Assembly (NCBI RefSeq): GCF_042186555.1
Contig: NC_133330.1
Span: 171,651,266 to 171,715,265, forward strand
DNA length: 64,000 nucleotides
Direction of reading: 5' to 3'
Origin: Aquarana catesbeiana
Lineage: Eukaryota > Chordata > Amphibia > Anura > Ranidae
Part shown: positions 34,427 to 46,880 of the stretch, piece after piece
Layout of the letters: each line of letters opens with the position of its first letter
How positions within the stretch are numbered: the stretch's first letter is position 1
The notes under the pieces: generated by a model
What the model was told of the DNA's origin: nothing
The model's database searches: none
The model's input: the letters and a program-made list of their open reading frames with translations, nothing else
Made by a program: the position numbers and the translations under genes

Positions 34427-35965
34427 TACAATATCTCACAAAAGTGAGTACACCCCTCACATTTTTGTAAATATTTTATTATATCTTTTCATGTGACAAC
34501 ACCGAAGAAATGATACTTTGCTACAATGTAAAGTAGTGAGTGTACAGCTTGTATAACAGTGTAAATTTGCTGTCCCCTCAAAATAACTCAACACACAGCC
34601 ATTAATGTCTAAACCGCTAACAACAAAAGCGAGTACACCTCTAAGTGAAAATGTCCAAATTGGGCCCAATTAGCCATTTTCCCTCCTGTTACAAGGTCTC
34701 AGGTGTGAATGGGGAGCAGGTGTGTTAAATTTGGTGTTATTGCTCTCACTCTTTTATACTGGTCACTGGAAGTTCAACATGGCACCTCATGGCAAAGAAC
34801 TCTCTGAGGATCTGAAAAAAAGAATTGTTGCTAGGCTATAAGAAGATTGCCAAGACCCTGAAACTGAGCTGCAGCACAGTGGCCAAGACCATACCCAAAG
34901 AAATTGAGTGCACATGCTCAGCGTCATATCCAGAGGTTGTCTTTGGGAAATAGATGTATGAGTGCTGCCAGCATTGCCGCAGAGGTGGAAGGGGTGGGGG
35001 GTCAGTCTGTCAGTGCTCAGACCATACGCCGCACTCTGCATCAAATTGGTGTGCATGGCTGTCCTCCCAGAAGAAAGCCTCTTCTAAAGATGATGCATAA
35101 GAAAGCCCACAAACAGTTTGCTGAAGACAAGCAGACTAAGGACATGGATTACTGGAACCATGTCCTGTGGTCTGATGAGACAAAGATAAACTTATTTCGT
35201 TCAGATGGTGTCAAGCGTGTGTGGCGGCAACCAGGTGAGGAGTACAAAGACAAGTGTGTCTTGCCTACAGTCAAGCATGGTGGTGGGAGTGTCATGGTCA
35301 TGTGCTGCCGGCACCGGGGAGCTACAGTTTATTGAGGGAACCATGAATGCCAACATGCACTGTGACATACTGAAGCAGAGAATGATCCCCTCCCTTCGGA
35401 GACTGGGTCACAGGGAAGTATTCCAACATGATAACGACCCCAGACACACCTCCAAGACTGCCTTGCTAAAGAAGCTGAGGGTAAAGGTGATGGACTGTCC
35501 AAGCATCTCTCCAGACCTAAACCCTATTGAGCATCTGTGGGGAATCCTCAAAGGGAGGGTTGAGGAGCACAAGGGCTCTAACATTCACCAGCTCTGTGAT
35601 GTCATCATTGAGGAGTGGAAGAGGACTCCAGTGGCAACCTGTGAAGGTCTGTGAACTCCATGCCCAAGAGGGTTAAGGCAGTGCTTGAAAATATTGGTGG
35701 CCACACGAAATATTAACACTTAGGGCCCAATTTGGACATTTTTACTTGGGGTGTACTCACTTTTGTTGCCAGTTTAGCGGTTTAGACATTAATGGCTGTG
35801 TGTTGAGGTATTTTAAGGGGACAGTAAATTTGCTGTTATACAAGCTGTACACTCACTACTTTACATTGTAGCAAAGTGTCATTTCTTCAGTATTGTCACA
35901 TGAAAAGATATAATAAAATATTTACAAAAATGTGAGAGGTGTACTCACTTTTGTGAGATACTGTA
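34427..35965 (+). mobile_element. Tc1-like element, near full length, TA duplication
   Basis: TA at 34427-34428 and 35964-35965 brackets inverted ends CAATATCTCACAAAAGTGAG and, reverse complemented, CAGTATCTCACAAAAGTGAG. The length is about 1.54 kb. This uninterrupted copy is the best reference for the broken copies at 14306 and 40965. Confidence 0.9.
34779..35716 (+). pseudogene. Tc1 transposase with frameshifts
   Basis: It starts MAPHGKELSEDLKKRI at 34779 (helix-turn-helix region). An internal deletion and shift near 34830-34900 removes part of the DNA-binding domain. It continues with the arginine-rich linker, WNHVLWSDETKINLF (first Asp), a frameshift near 35300, then HDNDPRHTSK (second Asp) and SPDLNPIEHLWG (Glu). 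It ends at the usual GGHTKY terminus. All three catalytic residues survive in different frames, so the gene is dead but recognisable. The protein would have cut and pasted the element at TA sites in the nucleus. Confidence 0.9.
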
Positions 35966-36156
35966 CATAAGGGATGAGTACATTCAATGTACTTCCTACC
36001 TGCTGACCAAATTTTACATCTGCTCTTTGATTTTTGATTTTAGGTAGGCTCATTATTCCAAACAATTGCCCCCAAGTGGGGATCAGCACAGGCAGCTAAA
36101 CTGAAAGCAGAAAGCATGTATGCAGTGTTTTAAACTAGGGTTCACTAGAGTAAACT
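35966..36156. other. Non-coding spacer
   Basis: Nothing recognised. Confidence 0.3.
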
Positions 36157-36593
36157 TGTAGTGGTTATAAAGCCTAAATATGTTTTACCTTAATGTATAT
36201 GCATTAAGGTAAAAATGTTGAGGTATCAGGATCCCCCCTTTTACTTATCTGATCCCTCATTCAATCCAGCACTGTGCATGTCCGCAGCACTTCTCTCCCC
36301 TCACTTCCTACTTGTGGAAGCCAATGGCTGTTAATCAAAGCCAGTGATGGGCAAGGGGGGGGGCAATAGACGAAGACAGCAGGGCTCGGGACTGAGCTCG
36401 CCTTAGTGCCCCCATAAAAAGCGACTTTCTATGGGGAACTTGACAGAGAAAGGAGCCAGGAGCACCAGCAGGGGACCCTAGAGGAGGAGGAGGTTCAGGG
36501 CCGTTCTGTGCAAATCCATTACACAGAACAGGTAAGTATGATCTTGTTTGGTATTTAAAAAAAAAAAAGGCTAAGCCTTTACAAACACTTTAA
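36157..36593. mobile_element. TTAA-type MITE, left TTAA eroded
   Basis: The right end, reverse complemented, reads TTAAAGTGTTTGTAAAGGC with TTAA at 36590-36593. The left end GTGGTTATAAAGCC is a mutated counterpart. The interior contains ACAGGTAAGTATGATCTTGT, as in related copies, and the small palindrome TTACCTTAATG/CATTAAGGTAA. Confidence 0.55.
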
Positions 36594-39500
36594 CAGAACA
36601 TGAAGGCAATATGAGTCTATCATTGCTCCTTACATTTCTGGTTATATGGCCATGTATATCTTCAAGACTTTAAATCTGAAATAAACATGCAGACCAGGGA
36701 AGTCATTGTAAATTTAAAGTAAAGTGCATCTAAAGTTAAAACATTTTTTTCTATTTTGGATAGAGTTGGGAAAAGGCTGAAACTCCTGTCAGTTTTTTTT
36801 TTTTTTTGTGTGTGTGCCACCTGCGTCCCTTTGATTAGATTTCTCATTCACTTTCTATTCAGTAAACACCACAGGTGTGTTTACAAGTGAGAGCAAACTT
36901 CCCCAAAGTGATGATGTATATCTCCTCTTAGACACCTGTCACCAGATGTCTATGCATGCGCCCCCCCCCCCCCCCCAGAAAATCACCAAAAGTAGTGCAG
37001 GAACTACTTTTTCAAACCGATGCGGCACCGTTTCTTGGTTATATGCATCCCAATACAAAGGATTATAATATTATCAAAAATAAATGTGATATGTGTACCA
37101 ACGTCGTAAATCCAAAAGAAATTAAAGAAATTCAAATTCAGAGGGTGACATCACTATTCCAACGTGACACCACTACTCCAAAGTGACACATGTGAAAGTA
37201 ACAAATTCACTCCTAAGATGTTTTCTTGTGTTTTGCTGCTCAGGCATCTGGGAGGATCCTGACATTATTGTGGGGATCCCTGCAGAGCCTGGACCGGGTC
37301 TTTCTGACGTCAGCCGACAGCAGACTTTAGCCCTCCGTCTACTGCATCTGGGTCACAAGAGGGCAAAACTAGATGCACTCCTGTGACCCACGGGAGAAGT
37401 ATGGTCAAAAGAGCTTTGGGCATACTTTTCCTTTAAAGGCAACCTTTACTTCCTCTTTTTTTTAACCCCCTCTTTTTAACCTTTTGTGCAACATTGTCCT
37501 AAATGCACATATTGACCTGCCCAGCAAAACCAGTGTTATCTCTCTGGGTTCCGGTGATTCAACCCACACAGCCATCTTGGTTCTCCTTAGTCATCAGGAA
37601 CAGGCTGCATCTTTTGGGTTCAGGCAGCCAGGGTCCGATGATGCGCACAGGCCTGCCCTCTGGCTGCTCTGTCTTCTTACTCCTGAAGACTTCATGAATG
37701 TGTGACAGGGATATTCCAGGGGGCTGCAGGAGCAGGGAAATGTCATTCTTATCTAGGTGAATATGGTGGTGAGGGTGGGACCAGAAAAAAATACAAAAAA
37801 TACAAACAAACAGAAAAAACTGTCCTTTTCAAATGGTTGCAGTGGATTAAAGTATGATTTTAGACTGAAGGTCTAAAATCGAATGTAAAGTGAGCATCCA
37901 CATACAATTTTTTTTAAAGTTATTTTTTGTCACATGACCACTCATGGGCTATCTGTGTTGTGGATAGGTATGAAATGGCAGAGCTACTGTCAGTCAACAT
38001 AACTATTGCTGACACAAAGGAAACTACATTGTGCAACTACACAACGCTCTGTACTCCATCTCCATGTCCCAAAATGCTAATGCTGCATTACAAGCATTGT
38101 CTTGCACATACATACATGCAAGCTGAACTCTATAAAGCCCAACATCAGTCAAGCTTTTGATATAGTGGGCAAAAGTCACCTTTGTTGAGTTTTTATGTCT
38201 GTCTGTGTCAACATTAGGACTAGGAGATGCATTAGCAGAATTTTGTGCAAAATTTCTCCTTTCAATGTCCAAATCATTAATGGGGTAATATTGGCATTCG
38301 TTTTTTGACCGCAGTGACGAGAAAATTTGATGGAACAGGATGGAAATCTATTCTTTAATAGATTAATTTCTACAGTGTATGTGGTTTTTGTTTGGGAAAG
38401 TCAATTTATTTGAATATTAAATATTAAAAGCACAAACAATTTGAAATACTTTCAACCGATATTTTCCCAATCATTGAATAATTGAATTTTCCTACGATTG
38501 CATGAAAATTTGTTTGAAAATATACTAGTATATGGACAGCCTAACCCTCACTTTCTGATCTTTCTGTCACCAGCACAAGAAATGTTTTCACTGGGCCAGG
38601 CAGGCACAGAGGGCATTGAAAACCTGTCAGATATTCTACACTTTCTGCACTCTACTAAAGAAACAAGCTTTTGTTGCTGTCGCTGTCCCAACCAGGAGGA
38701 TATCCTAGCACTCCATGCACTTCCTGCAGTTTTTGTCTGGGCTTTAAACTAAGCACTCCAATGTAACTGCCTAACTGCAAGCAGCAAGGTGCCACAAGAT
38801 ATGTTTTAGGCTTGAGAAACTGTACCTGTGCACCCCAAGAGCCTCGGAACCAGTGTAGCCAATGTATGCAAATTACAGCTTGAAGTTCAAGTCAGGCCTT
38901 TGCCCCCTTCACATATCACAACGCATCTTATGATACAGTGTGCACACATCAATCACAGTTAACTGTGCTGTAACATAGACTTTTGAGTGGATTTATTTTA
39001 AAAAATGAAGCAAAAGATAAGAGAGATTCGGCTTGCTGTAACCAATGAGATGCCAGCTTGTCATTTCTATAGGTCTTGGAAAACAGACAGCTGCAATCTT
39101 ATTAAATAGTTAGTTAGTTAGTTAGTAAGGTTGAATAAAGACACCAGTCCATCCAGTTCAATCTGAGTGAGTGTGGGTGCGTGTCTACAATTGTCCCTAT
39201 CCCTATACATTGTGTCTCATTAAGATGCTCGTCTATTATTATTATTTATTTAAGGTACCCATACAGAGCCGTCAATTTACGTAGCGCTCCACACATACAT
39301 CATACACTCACATCGGTCCCTACCCTCAAGGAGCCCACAATCCAAGGTCCCCAACTCACATTTATATACTAGGGCCAATTTTTTGGACAGAAGCCAATTA
39401 ACCTACCAGCATGTCTTTGGGGTGAAATGACTTTGGGCAGAATGACACTTTGTTATGAATTATAGTTGGCAATCAGAAATCAGGGCAATAAAATATAATA

Positions 39501-39944
39501 CATGGACTGATGACATACAAGTACAGGTAGCAGCCAATCAAAAAAGTATTGAAAGCCTAACCCTCCTACACTACTGGTGGATGTGCTTCATTTAATGAAT
39601 ACTTTATATCTTCTATACATTCCACTAACAAATGATGAGACTCGTTATACTGTAGTCAAGGCGTTAGAAATTACAATTGTTACTCTGAAGATAGCACACA
39701 CAAAACTGGAACAAAATTGGTGTATCAACATTGATTTAAAGATCACAGTAATTATAGTAACTTTTGCATAGTTTCCATTACCAGGTCAAAAATACAATAC
39801 AAACCAATGTAAATTAGTTGCAATTCCTGAAGTTTTAATGAAGGTTAGCCAACGTATGGGGCTGATTCAGAAGATAGATGTACATAGATGAGAAATAGGT
39901 TAGGAGATGATGAATATGCATTTTTAACTGTGATGTCATCTTAC
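36594..39944. other. Non-coding, inferred distal intron 1 of the GT25 gene
   Basis: Short features include a C-run at 36960-36976, a repeat at about 37240-37440 related in inverse to 19890-20040 (TACTTCTCC...TGGGTCACAGGAGTGC-type words), (TTAG)n at about 39105-39125, and a dispersed repeat at about 39240-39415 containing CAAGGAGCCCACAATCCAAG. No second exon of the gene is recognised. Confidence 0.4.
39940..39944 (-). other. Splice donor of the GT25 exon
   Basis: On the minus strand the exon reads ...ATCTG followed by GTAAG, a consensus 5' splice site. Reading through would give an immediate TAA, which supports splicing here. Confidence 0.85.
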
Positions 39945-40177
39945 CAGATAGCAATTCTGTTCTTGGGATAATCCAGTTTATCTATACAGTCCAGGAAATA
40001 GGGCAATGTATGTGCAGCATTCCTTGCTATGATGGCAATCAGGACACTCGGCTTCTGCAGGGGAGATTCAGCAACAGTTTCTTCATCGATATTCAACTCT
40101 TCGCCTATCGCACATGAAATGGAAAAGTAAAGGGGCAGCAGAAGCAAGCATATACAAGCAGTGGGGACCGCAGCCAT
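39945..40177 (-). CDS. COLGALT2: Procollagen galactosyltransferase (GT25 family), first coding exon
   Basis: The exon encodes 77 complete codons plus two bases of the next, starting at 40177 in strong context (AACATGG). Residues 1-25 (MAAVPTACICLLLLPLYFSI...) form a hydrophobic signal peptide for ER entry. Residues 37-78 contain ESPLQKP and SVLIAIIARNAAHTLPYFL followed by DYPKNRIAIW, the opening strand and helix of the N-terminal GT25 domain. The ESPLQ and ARNAAHTLP words fit COLGALT2 better than COLGALT1 or CERCAM, from memory. The family transfers galactose to hydroxylysine of collagen in the ER. The exon ends at a GTAAG donor (GT at 39944-39943) that splits the Trp codon. The rest of the gene must lie below position 1, because no further exon is visible. 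Confidence 0.8.
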
Positions 40178-40178
40178 G

Positions 40179-40184
40179 TTACAT
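40179..40184 (-). promoter_or_regulatory. Start-stop uORF (AUGUAA) one base upstream of the start codon
   Basis: The minus strand reads ATGTAACATGG. A minimal upstream ORF is followed after one base by the proposed start codon. Such AUG-stop units are known to hold ribosomes at initiation. Whether it lies in the mature mRNA depends on the transcription start, which is not known. Confidence 0.5.
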
Positions 40185-40964
40185 AGAGCCTGCTGATGAG
40201 CATACTGCTCTGGCTGTGTTCTATGAGCTGAGTCTCTACAGGCATTGCAAGGGGGGGATGGAGCTGAAATTTGAGAGCGTGAGTCCACCAGTGGGGGCTC
40301 AAGGTTTGAATAGAGAAGAGTCAGTTGCAGGCATGCAGAAAGTGATGTTTAATCCACTGTAATCCATTTCACGGGTATGTCATTCACAATCTCATCACTT
40401 TTCTGTTTAATGGCCTAAAAAATTATGTATTACAAAGCCTAAATAGTAAAAAGGTATTCATGGAGCTGAGGGTGTCTGCCGCTGGAATTTCACTCATACA
40501 CAGGACATCTTTATAGCAAGCTGAATAATAAATGAGAACTTTAATAAAATATGGAGCAGTGCCTGAAAATGTTACAGAGATTTCCACTATACTTGGCTGG
40601 TCAAAGAATTACCTAGCGTTAGTTCAGCAACTAGAAATCAGCAAATTAATCTGATGAAATGCTCCTAGACCACATTACAATGTTTCGTAATTGGTAGATT
40701 AGATGAAATCAAAATCTTTCCAAATTCACCTGTAAATGCTGGATACTGTGTACTGTCATAACCTCGGTTTTCAGTAGTTTCAAGGCTCATTTATACTGGT
40801 TGTGTTACGCTGCATGTTTCCTAAAGGTGCAAACTGATCCAGTCAAATGGGTACCACAACCAAATCATCAACAGGAAGAAGAAAATATATAGCAAGGTGG
40901 ACTTTTGAAGTATCCAACACCAAACACAATTATTAATATTATAAAAGTTATTTAAAAAAATATA
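40185..40964. other. Upstream flank of the GT25 exon, promoter not resolved
   Basis: This should contain the 5' UTR and promoter. There is no CpG-rich block and no convincing TATA box placed for the minus strand. No repeat boundary is seen until the Tc1 end near 40965. Confidence 0.4.
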
Positions 40965-41208
40965 TTTTATCTCACAAAGTGAGTACACCCCTCACATTTT
41001 TGTAAATATTTTATTATATCTTTTTATGTGACAACACTGAAGAAATTACACTTTGCTACAACATAAAGTAGTGAGTGTACAGCTTGTATAACAGTGTACA
41101 TTTGCTGTCACCTCAAAATAACTCAACATACGGCCATTAATTTCTAAACCGCTGGCGACAAAAGTGAGTACACCCCTAAGTGAAAATGTTCAATCTGGGC
41201 CCAAAGTG

Positions 41209-42168
41209 TCAATATTTTGTGTGGCCACCATTATTTTCCAGCACTGCCTTAACCCTCTTGGGCATGGAGTTCACCAGAGCTTCACAGGTTGCCACTGGAG
41301 TCCTCTTCCACTCCTCCATGACGACATCACAGAGTTGGTGGATGTTAGAGACCTTGCGCTCCTCCACCTTCCATTTGAGGATGCTCCACAGATGCTCAAT
41401 AGGGATTAGGTCTGGAGACATGCTTGGCCAGTCCTTTACCTTTACCCTCAGCTTCTTTAGCAAGGCAGTGGTCGTCTTGGAGGTGTGCTTCGGGTCGTTA
41501 TCATGTTGGAATACTACCCTGTGGCCCAGTCTCCGAAGGGAGGGGATCGTGCTCTGCTCCAGTATATCAGAGTACATGTTGGCATTCATGGTTCCCTCGA
41601 TGAACTGTAGCTTCCCAGTGCCAGCAGCACTCATACAGCCCCAGACCATGACACTCCCACCACCATGCTTTACTGTAGGCAAAACACACTTGTCTTTGTA
41701 CTCCTCACCTGGTTGCCGCCACACATGCTTGACACCATCTAAACCAATTAAGTTTATCTTTGTCTGATCAGACCACAGGACATAGTTCTAGCAATCCATG
41801 CCCTTAGTCTGCTTGTTTTCAGAAAACTGTTTGCAGGCTTTCTTGTGCATCGTCTTTAGAAGAGGCTTCCTTCTGGGACGACAGCAATGCCGATCAATTT
41901 GATGTAGTGTGTGGCGTATGGTCTGAGCACTGACAGGCTGACCCCCTCCCCACTTCTTCAACCTCTGCAGCAATGTTAGCAGCACTCATACGTCTATTTC
42001 CCAAAGACAACCTCTGGATATGACGCTGAGCATGTGCACTCAGCTTCTTTGGTCAACCATGGCGAGGCCTGTTCTGAGTGGAACCTGTCCTGTTAAACCG
42101 CTGTATGGTCTTGTCCACCGTGCTGCAGCTCAGTTTCAGGATCCGGGCAATCTTCTTATAGCCTAGGC
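41209..42168 (-). pseudogene. Tc1 transposase, central and C-terminal part
   Basis: The frame 41209-41724 reads MWRQPGEEYKDKCVLPTVKH, then HDNDPKHTSKTT (second Asp) and SPDLIPIEHLWS (Glu), and ends GGHTKY. Upstream, 41788-41985 in another frame covers TIRHTLHQIDRHCC and the linker. The WSDE block near 41770 is damaged (frame break and stop). The gene is cut at 42168 by the hAT-like insertion. Confidence 0.85.
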
Positions 42169-42734
42169 CAGGGGTCGGCAACCCCTGGCACGCATGCCAG
42201 ACATGGCACACTGCTGCATTTATGTTGGCACGAGAGGCATGTTGCCAGTCATCAGTTTTGCTGACAGCTCTGGCTAACAGCGCAGTGGTTGAAATACCAT
42301 GTCTTTCACTGCCGCTTCATGCAATCCCCACCTCCCCATAGATTCCCAGCAGAGCCGCGCTTGTTGGCTGTGTCTGGGTCCCAGAATGGAAGCGTGTGTG
42401 CTTGGTAGCCAAGCGCCAGCGCTGTGCGTGACATCACACACGGTTCCTGGGTGGCTAGGTCCAGCGGGATTGATACAAGGGGGAGGCAATGGCTGTGGTC
42501 CTGTACCATGTGGAAGCACCTGGGACACACTGTAAAGGAGGAGGGGGGACTGCTCTCCTTGGTAGCTGCTAAGTATAAACATTCTTTTTGTGGTACTTGC
42601 TGGCTTGGCTTTTTTGTTTTTCCCTCTGGAAAATTATGGGTCCATAGGGTTTGGTTTGCTTTTGGTGACTGTTGGCTGGGGTTATGGGACTATGAATGCA
42701 GGGAACAGGGTTGGCTGGAAGTGTATTGTTTCCT

Positions 42735-43245
42735 AAATGGGGTGTTATGACTTTGCAAATTTGGTGGCTGACGTGTGAGTGAATATGTTGCAGTCTGTGT
42801 ATGTATGTGCATGTGCAGTTGTGTGTGTGGGTATGTGTGTGCAGGTGCAGGAAATTTTGTGTGTGGCAGCACATGTGTCATGTGTTATATATGTGGTTGC
42901 AGTGTGTGTATGCATGCAAATGTGTTGGTATGGATGGTGGTGTGGGTGTTTTGATTGGTGTGGATGTGCGATTTGTCACGGGTGGGGATATATCTGTGGG
43001 CATGTTTTTGCGTTGGTGATTGGGTGTGGTTTTTATGTGAGAATGCACGTGTAAACACATGCATGGGTGGTTTGGACATGTTCAGGATTATGTGGTTATT
43101 GTGGGTGGTAGAGTATTGGGCGTTTGAGGTACAGCTGGGTTGGATTGAAGGTAGGATATGCTTGGTAGAGTCATGGTTTGGTGAGTGTGAGATTATGGGG
43201 GGGTATGGTTGTATGCGGTGCATGGTCTAAGTATGATGAAGTGTT
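42735..43245. repeat. TG-rich low-complexity tract
   Basis: Irregular TGTGTG, TATGTG and GGTGTG words dominate the plus strand. Several overlapping open frames on both strands are by-products of composition. Confidence 0.7.
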
Positions 43246-43249
43246 TTAG

Positions 43250-45535
43250 CAGGACCCTGGGGACCCTGATGTAATATGGGGGCCCCGATGTAATGTGGAG
43301 AAACTCTGGGGACCCTGATGTAATGAGGAGGGACTCTGGGGACCCTGATGTAATGCAGAGGGACTCTGGGGACCCAGATGTAATGTGGAGGGACCCTGAT
43401 GTAATGCGGAGGGACCCTGGGGACCCTGATGTAATGCAGAGGGACCCTGGGGATCCTGATGTAATATGGGGGCCCCGATGTAATGTGGAGAAACTCTGGG
43501 GACCCTGATGTAATGAGGAGGGACTCTGGGGACCCTGATATAATGCAAAGGGACTCTGGGGACCCAGATGTAATGTGGAGGGACCCTGATGTAATGCGGA
43601 GGGACCCTGGGGACCCTGATGTAATGCTGAGGAATCAGGGGACCCTGATGTAATGTGGAGGGACCCTGATGTAATGCAGAGGGATCCTGATGTAATATGG
43701 GGAGACTCTGGGGACCCTGATGTAAAGCATGGGACTCTGGGGGACCCTATGTAATGCAGAGGGACTCTGGGGACCCTGATGTAATGCAGGGGGACTCTGG
43801 GGACCCTGATGTAATGCGGAGGGATCCTGGTGTAATGCAGAGGGACCCTGATGTTATGCGGAGGGACCCTGGGGACCCTGATGTAAGCTGAGGACTCAGG
43901 GGACCCTGATGTAATGCAGAGGGACCCTGATGTAATGCTGAGGGACCCCGATGTAATGCAGAGGGACCCTGATGTAATATGGGAAGACTCTGGGGACCCT
44001 GATATAATATGGAGAGACTCTGGGGACACTGGTATAATACAGAGAGATTCTGGGGACCCTGATTTAATATGGAGAGATTCTGGGGGCCCCGATGTAATGC
44101 AGAGGGACCCTGGGGACCCTAAAGTAATGCAGAGGGACCCTGAATTAATTCAGGGGAACTCTGAATTAATGCGGAGGGACCCTGATGTAATGTGGGGGAC
44201 CCAGATATAATGTGGAGAGACTCTGGGGACCCTGATGTAATGCGGAGGGACTCTGGGGACCCTGATGTAATGCAGAGGGACTCTGGAGACCCAGATGTAA
44301 TGCGGAGGGATCCCGGTGTAATGCGGAGGGACCCTGATGTAATACAGAGGAACCCTGAGGACCCTGTGGTAATGCTGAGGACTCAGGGGAACCTGATGTA
44401 ATGCGGAGGGATCCTGATGTAATATGGGGAGACTCTGTGGACCCTGATATAATATAGAGAGAATCTGGGGACCCTGATGTAATTTAGAGAGATTCTGGGG
44501 ACCCTGATGTACTACAGAGAGATTCTGGAGACCCCGATGTAATGTGGAGGGATCCTGAATTAATGTGGAGGGACACTGATGTACTGCGGAGGGACCCTTG
44601 GGATCCTGATGTAATGCTGAGGACTCAGGGGACCCTAATGTAATGCGGAGGGACTCTGATGTAATGCAGAGGGATCCTGATGTAATGCGGAGGGACCCTT
44701 GGTATCCTGATGTAATGCTGAGGACTCAGGGGACCCTAATGTAATTCGGAGGGACTCTGATGTAATGCAGAGGGATCCTGATGTAATATGGGGAGACTCT
44801 GGGGACCCTGATATAATATAGAGAGACTCTGGGGACCCTGATGTAATACAGAGAGTGTCTGGGGACCCTGATGTAATACAGAGAGATTCTGGGGACCCCG
44901 ATGTAATGTGGAGGGACCCTGATGTAATGTGGAGGGACCCTGAATTAATGTGGAGGGGCCCTGATGTAATGCAGAGGAACCCTGGGGACCCTGATTTAAT
45001 GCGGTGGGACCCTGGGTACCCTGGTGTAATGTGGAGGGACCCTGAATTAATATGGTGGGACCCTGGGGACCCTGATGTAATGCGGAGGGACCCTGATGTA
45101 ATGTGGAGGGGCCCTGAATTAATGTGGAGGAACCCTGATTTAATGAGGAGGGACCCTGGGGACCCTGATGTAATGTGGGGGGACCCTGATGTAATGCAGA
45201 GGGACCCTGGGGACACTGATGTAATGCGGAGGGACCCTGTGGACCCTGATGTAATGCAGAGGGACCCTGATGTAAAGGGAGAGACTTTGGGGGCCCTAAT
45301 GTAAAGCGAGGAAGAGACTTTAGGGACCCTGATAGCATGAGGGGGGTCTATAGATACACTGACTTAATGGGGGGCTCTTGGGACTCTAATGTAAGGGGGG
45401 GGCTTTGGGGACCCTAATGTAAGAGGAAACTCTGGGGATCCTGATGTAACAGGGAGGACTCAAGGGACCTTGATGCAAAAAGGAGTTTGGGCCCTGAGGT
45501 AAGCGGGGACTTTGGGAACCCTGATGTAAGTGTTT
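43250..45535. repeat. Minisatellite array 1 (GGGACCCTGATGTAATGC type)
   Basis: About 2.3 kb of units built on GGGACCCTGATGTAATG plus CGGA, CAGA or TGGA, alternating with a longer form that adds GGGACTCTGG. The short form is about 21 bases and the long form about 30. Higher-order patterns (long-long-short blocks) recur. Because units are multiples of 3, frames stay open for up to 278 codons (43193-44029) on the minus strand with ITSGSP/HQGPQGP text. There is no start context or homology, so these are not genes. Confidence 0.9.
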
Positions 45536-45554
45536 AGTTAGTGTTTTCTAAAAG

Positions 45555-46880
45555 TAGTAGTTATTGAAGGTGCAGGAATTGGGGTGATCAGAGGTCTGAT
45601 GGTACAGGAATTGGGGTGATCTGAGGTGTGAAGTTGCAGGAATTGGGGTGATCTAATGTGTGAAGATGCAGAAATTAGGGTAATGTGAGGTGTGAAGGTG
45701 CAGTAATTGGACTGATCAGAGGTCTGATGGTGCAGGAATTGGGTTGATCTGAGGCATGAAGATGCAGAAATTGGGGTGATGTGAGGTGTGAAGGTGCAGT
45801 AATTTACAGATCAGAGGTCTCATGGTGCAGGAATTGGAGGAATTAGGGTGGGTCTGAGGTGTGAAGATGCAGAAATTGGGGTGATTTGAGATCTGATATT
45901 GCAGGAATTGGGGTGATCTGAGGTGTGAAGATGCAGGAGCTGGGGTGATCTGGGGTATCGAGGTGCAGAAATTGGGACTGATCTCAGATATGAAGGTGTA
46001 GGAATTGGGCTAGTCAGAGGTCTGATGGTGCCGGAATTGGGCTGATCTGAGGTTTGATGGTGCAGGAAATAGGGTGATTTGAGGTGTGAAGGTCCAGAAA
46101 TTGAGCTGATCTGAGGTGTGGAGCTGCAGGAACTGGGACTGATCTGGGGTCTGAAGGCACAGGAGCTGGAGCTGATCAGGTGTCTACTGTAAAGGTACAT
46201 GCATTGGGACTTATTTGATATTTGAAAGTGCAGAAATTTGGCTGATGTGAGGTGTGAAGGTGCAGAAATTGGGGCTGATTTGGGGTGATCTGAGGTGTGA
46301 AGATGCAGGAGTTGGAGTGATATGAGGTATAAAGATGCAGGAATTGGGGTGATCTGAGGTCTGATAGTATAGGAACAGGGGTGATCTGATGTGTGAAGGT
46401 GCAGGATTTGGGGCTGGTCCTGGGTATGAAGTTGTAGTAATTGGGGTGATCTGAGTTGTAAAGCTGCAGGAGTTGAGGTGATATGAAGTGTGAAGGTGCA
46501 GGATTGGGGTGATCTGAGGTCTGATGGTGCAGGAACTGGGGTAATCTGAGGTGTGAAGCTGAAGAAACGGGGGCTGATCTGAGGTGTGAAGGTGCAGAAA
46601 TTGGGCTGATCTGTGGTGTGAAGGTGCAGAAACTGGGGCTGATCTGTGGTGTGAAGGTGCAGAAACTGGGGCTGATCTGAGGTGTGAAGGTGCAGAAACT
46701 GGGGCTGATCTGAGGTGTGAAGGTGCAGAAACTGGGGCTGATCTGAGGTGTGAAGGTGCAGAAACTGGGGCTGATCTGAGGTGTGAAGGTGCAGAAACTG
46801 GGGCTGATCTGAGGTGTGAAGGTGCAGGAATTGGGCTGATCTGTGTTGTAAAGGAGCAGAAATTGGGGCTGATCTGAGGA
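45555..46880. repeat. Minisatellite array 2 (33-base unit)
   Basis: Units of about 33 bases contain TGAGGTGTGAAGGTGCAG followed by AAACTGGGGCTGATC. Units are nearly identical between 46590 and 46830 and decay towards 45555. The minus strand is open for 355 codons (45820-46887) reading an 11-residue repeat, QFLHLHTSDQP. This is a periodicity artefact unless expression is shown. A 233-base piece recurs at 48413-48645. Confidence 0.9.

Noticed and set aside
42274..42582. Possible hAT transposase remnants near the left end of the large element
   Set aside because: No DDE, BED-finger or dimerisation motif is found in any frame.
43193..44029. 278-codon minus-strand open frame with collagen-like Gly-Pro-Ser text
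   Set aside because: It is a reading of a tandem array whose units are multiples of three bases. Both strands are open and there is no start context or conserved domain.
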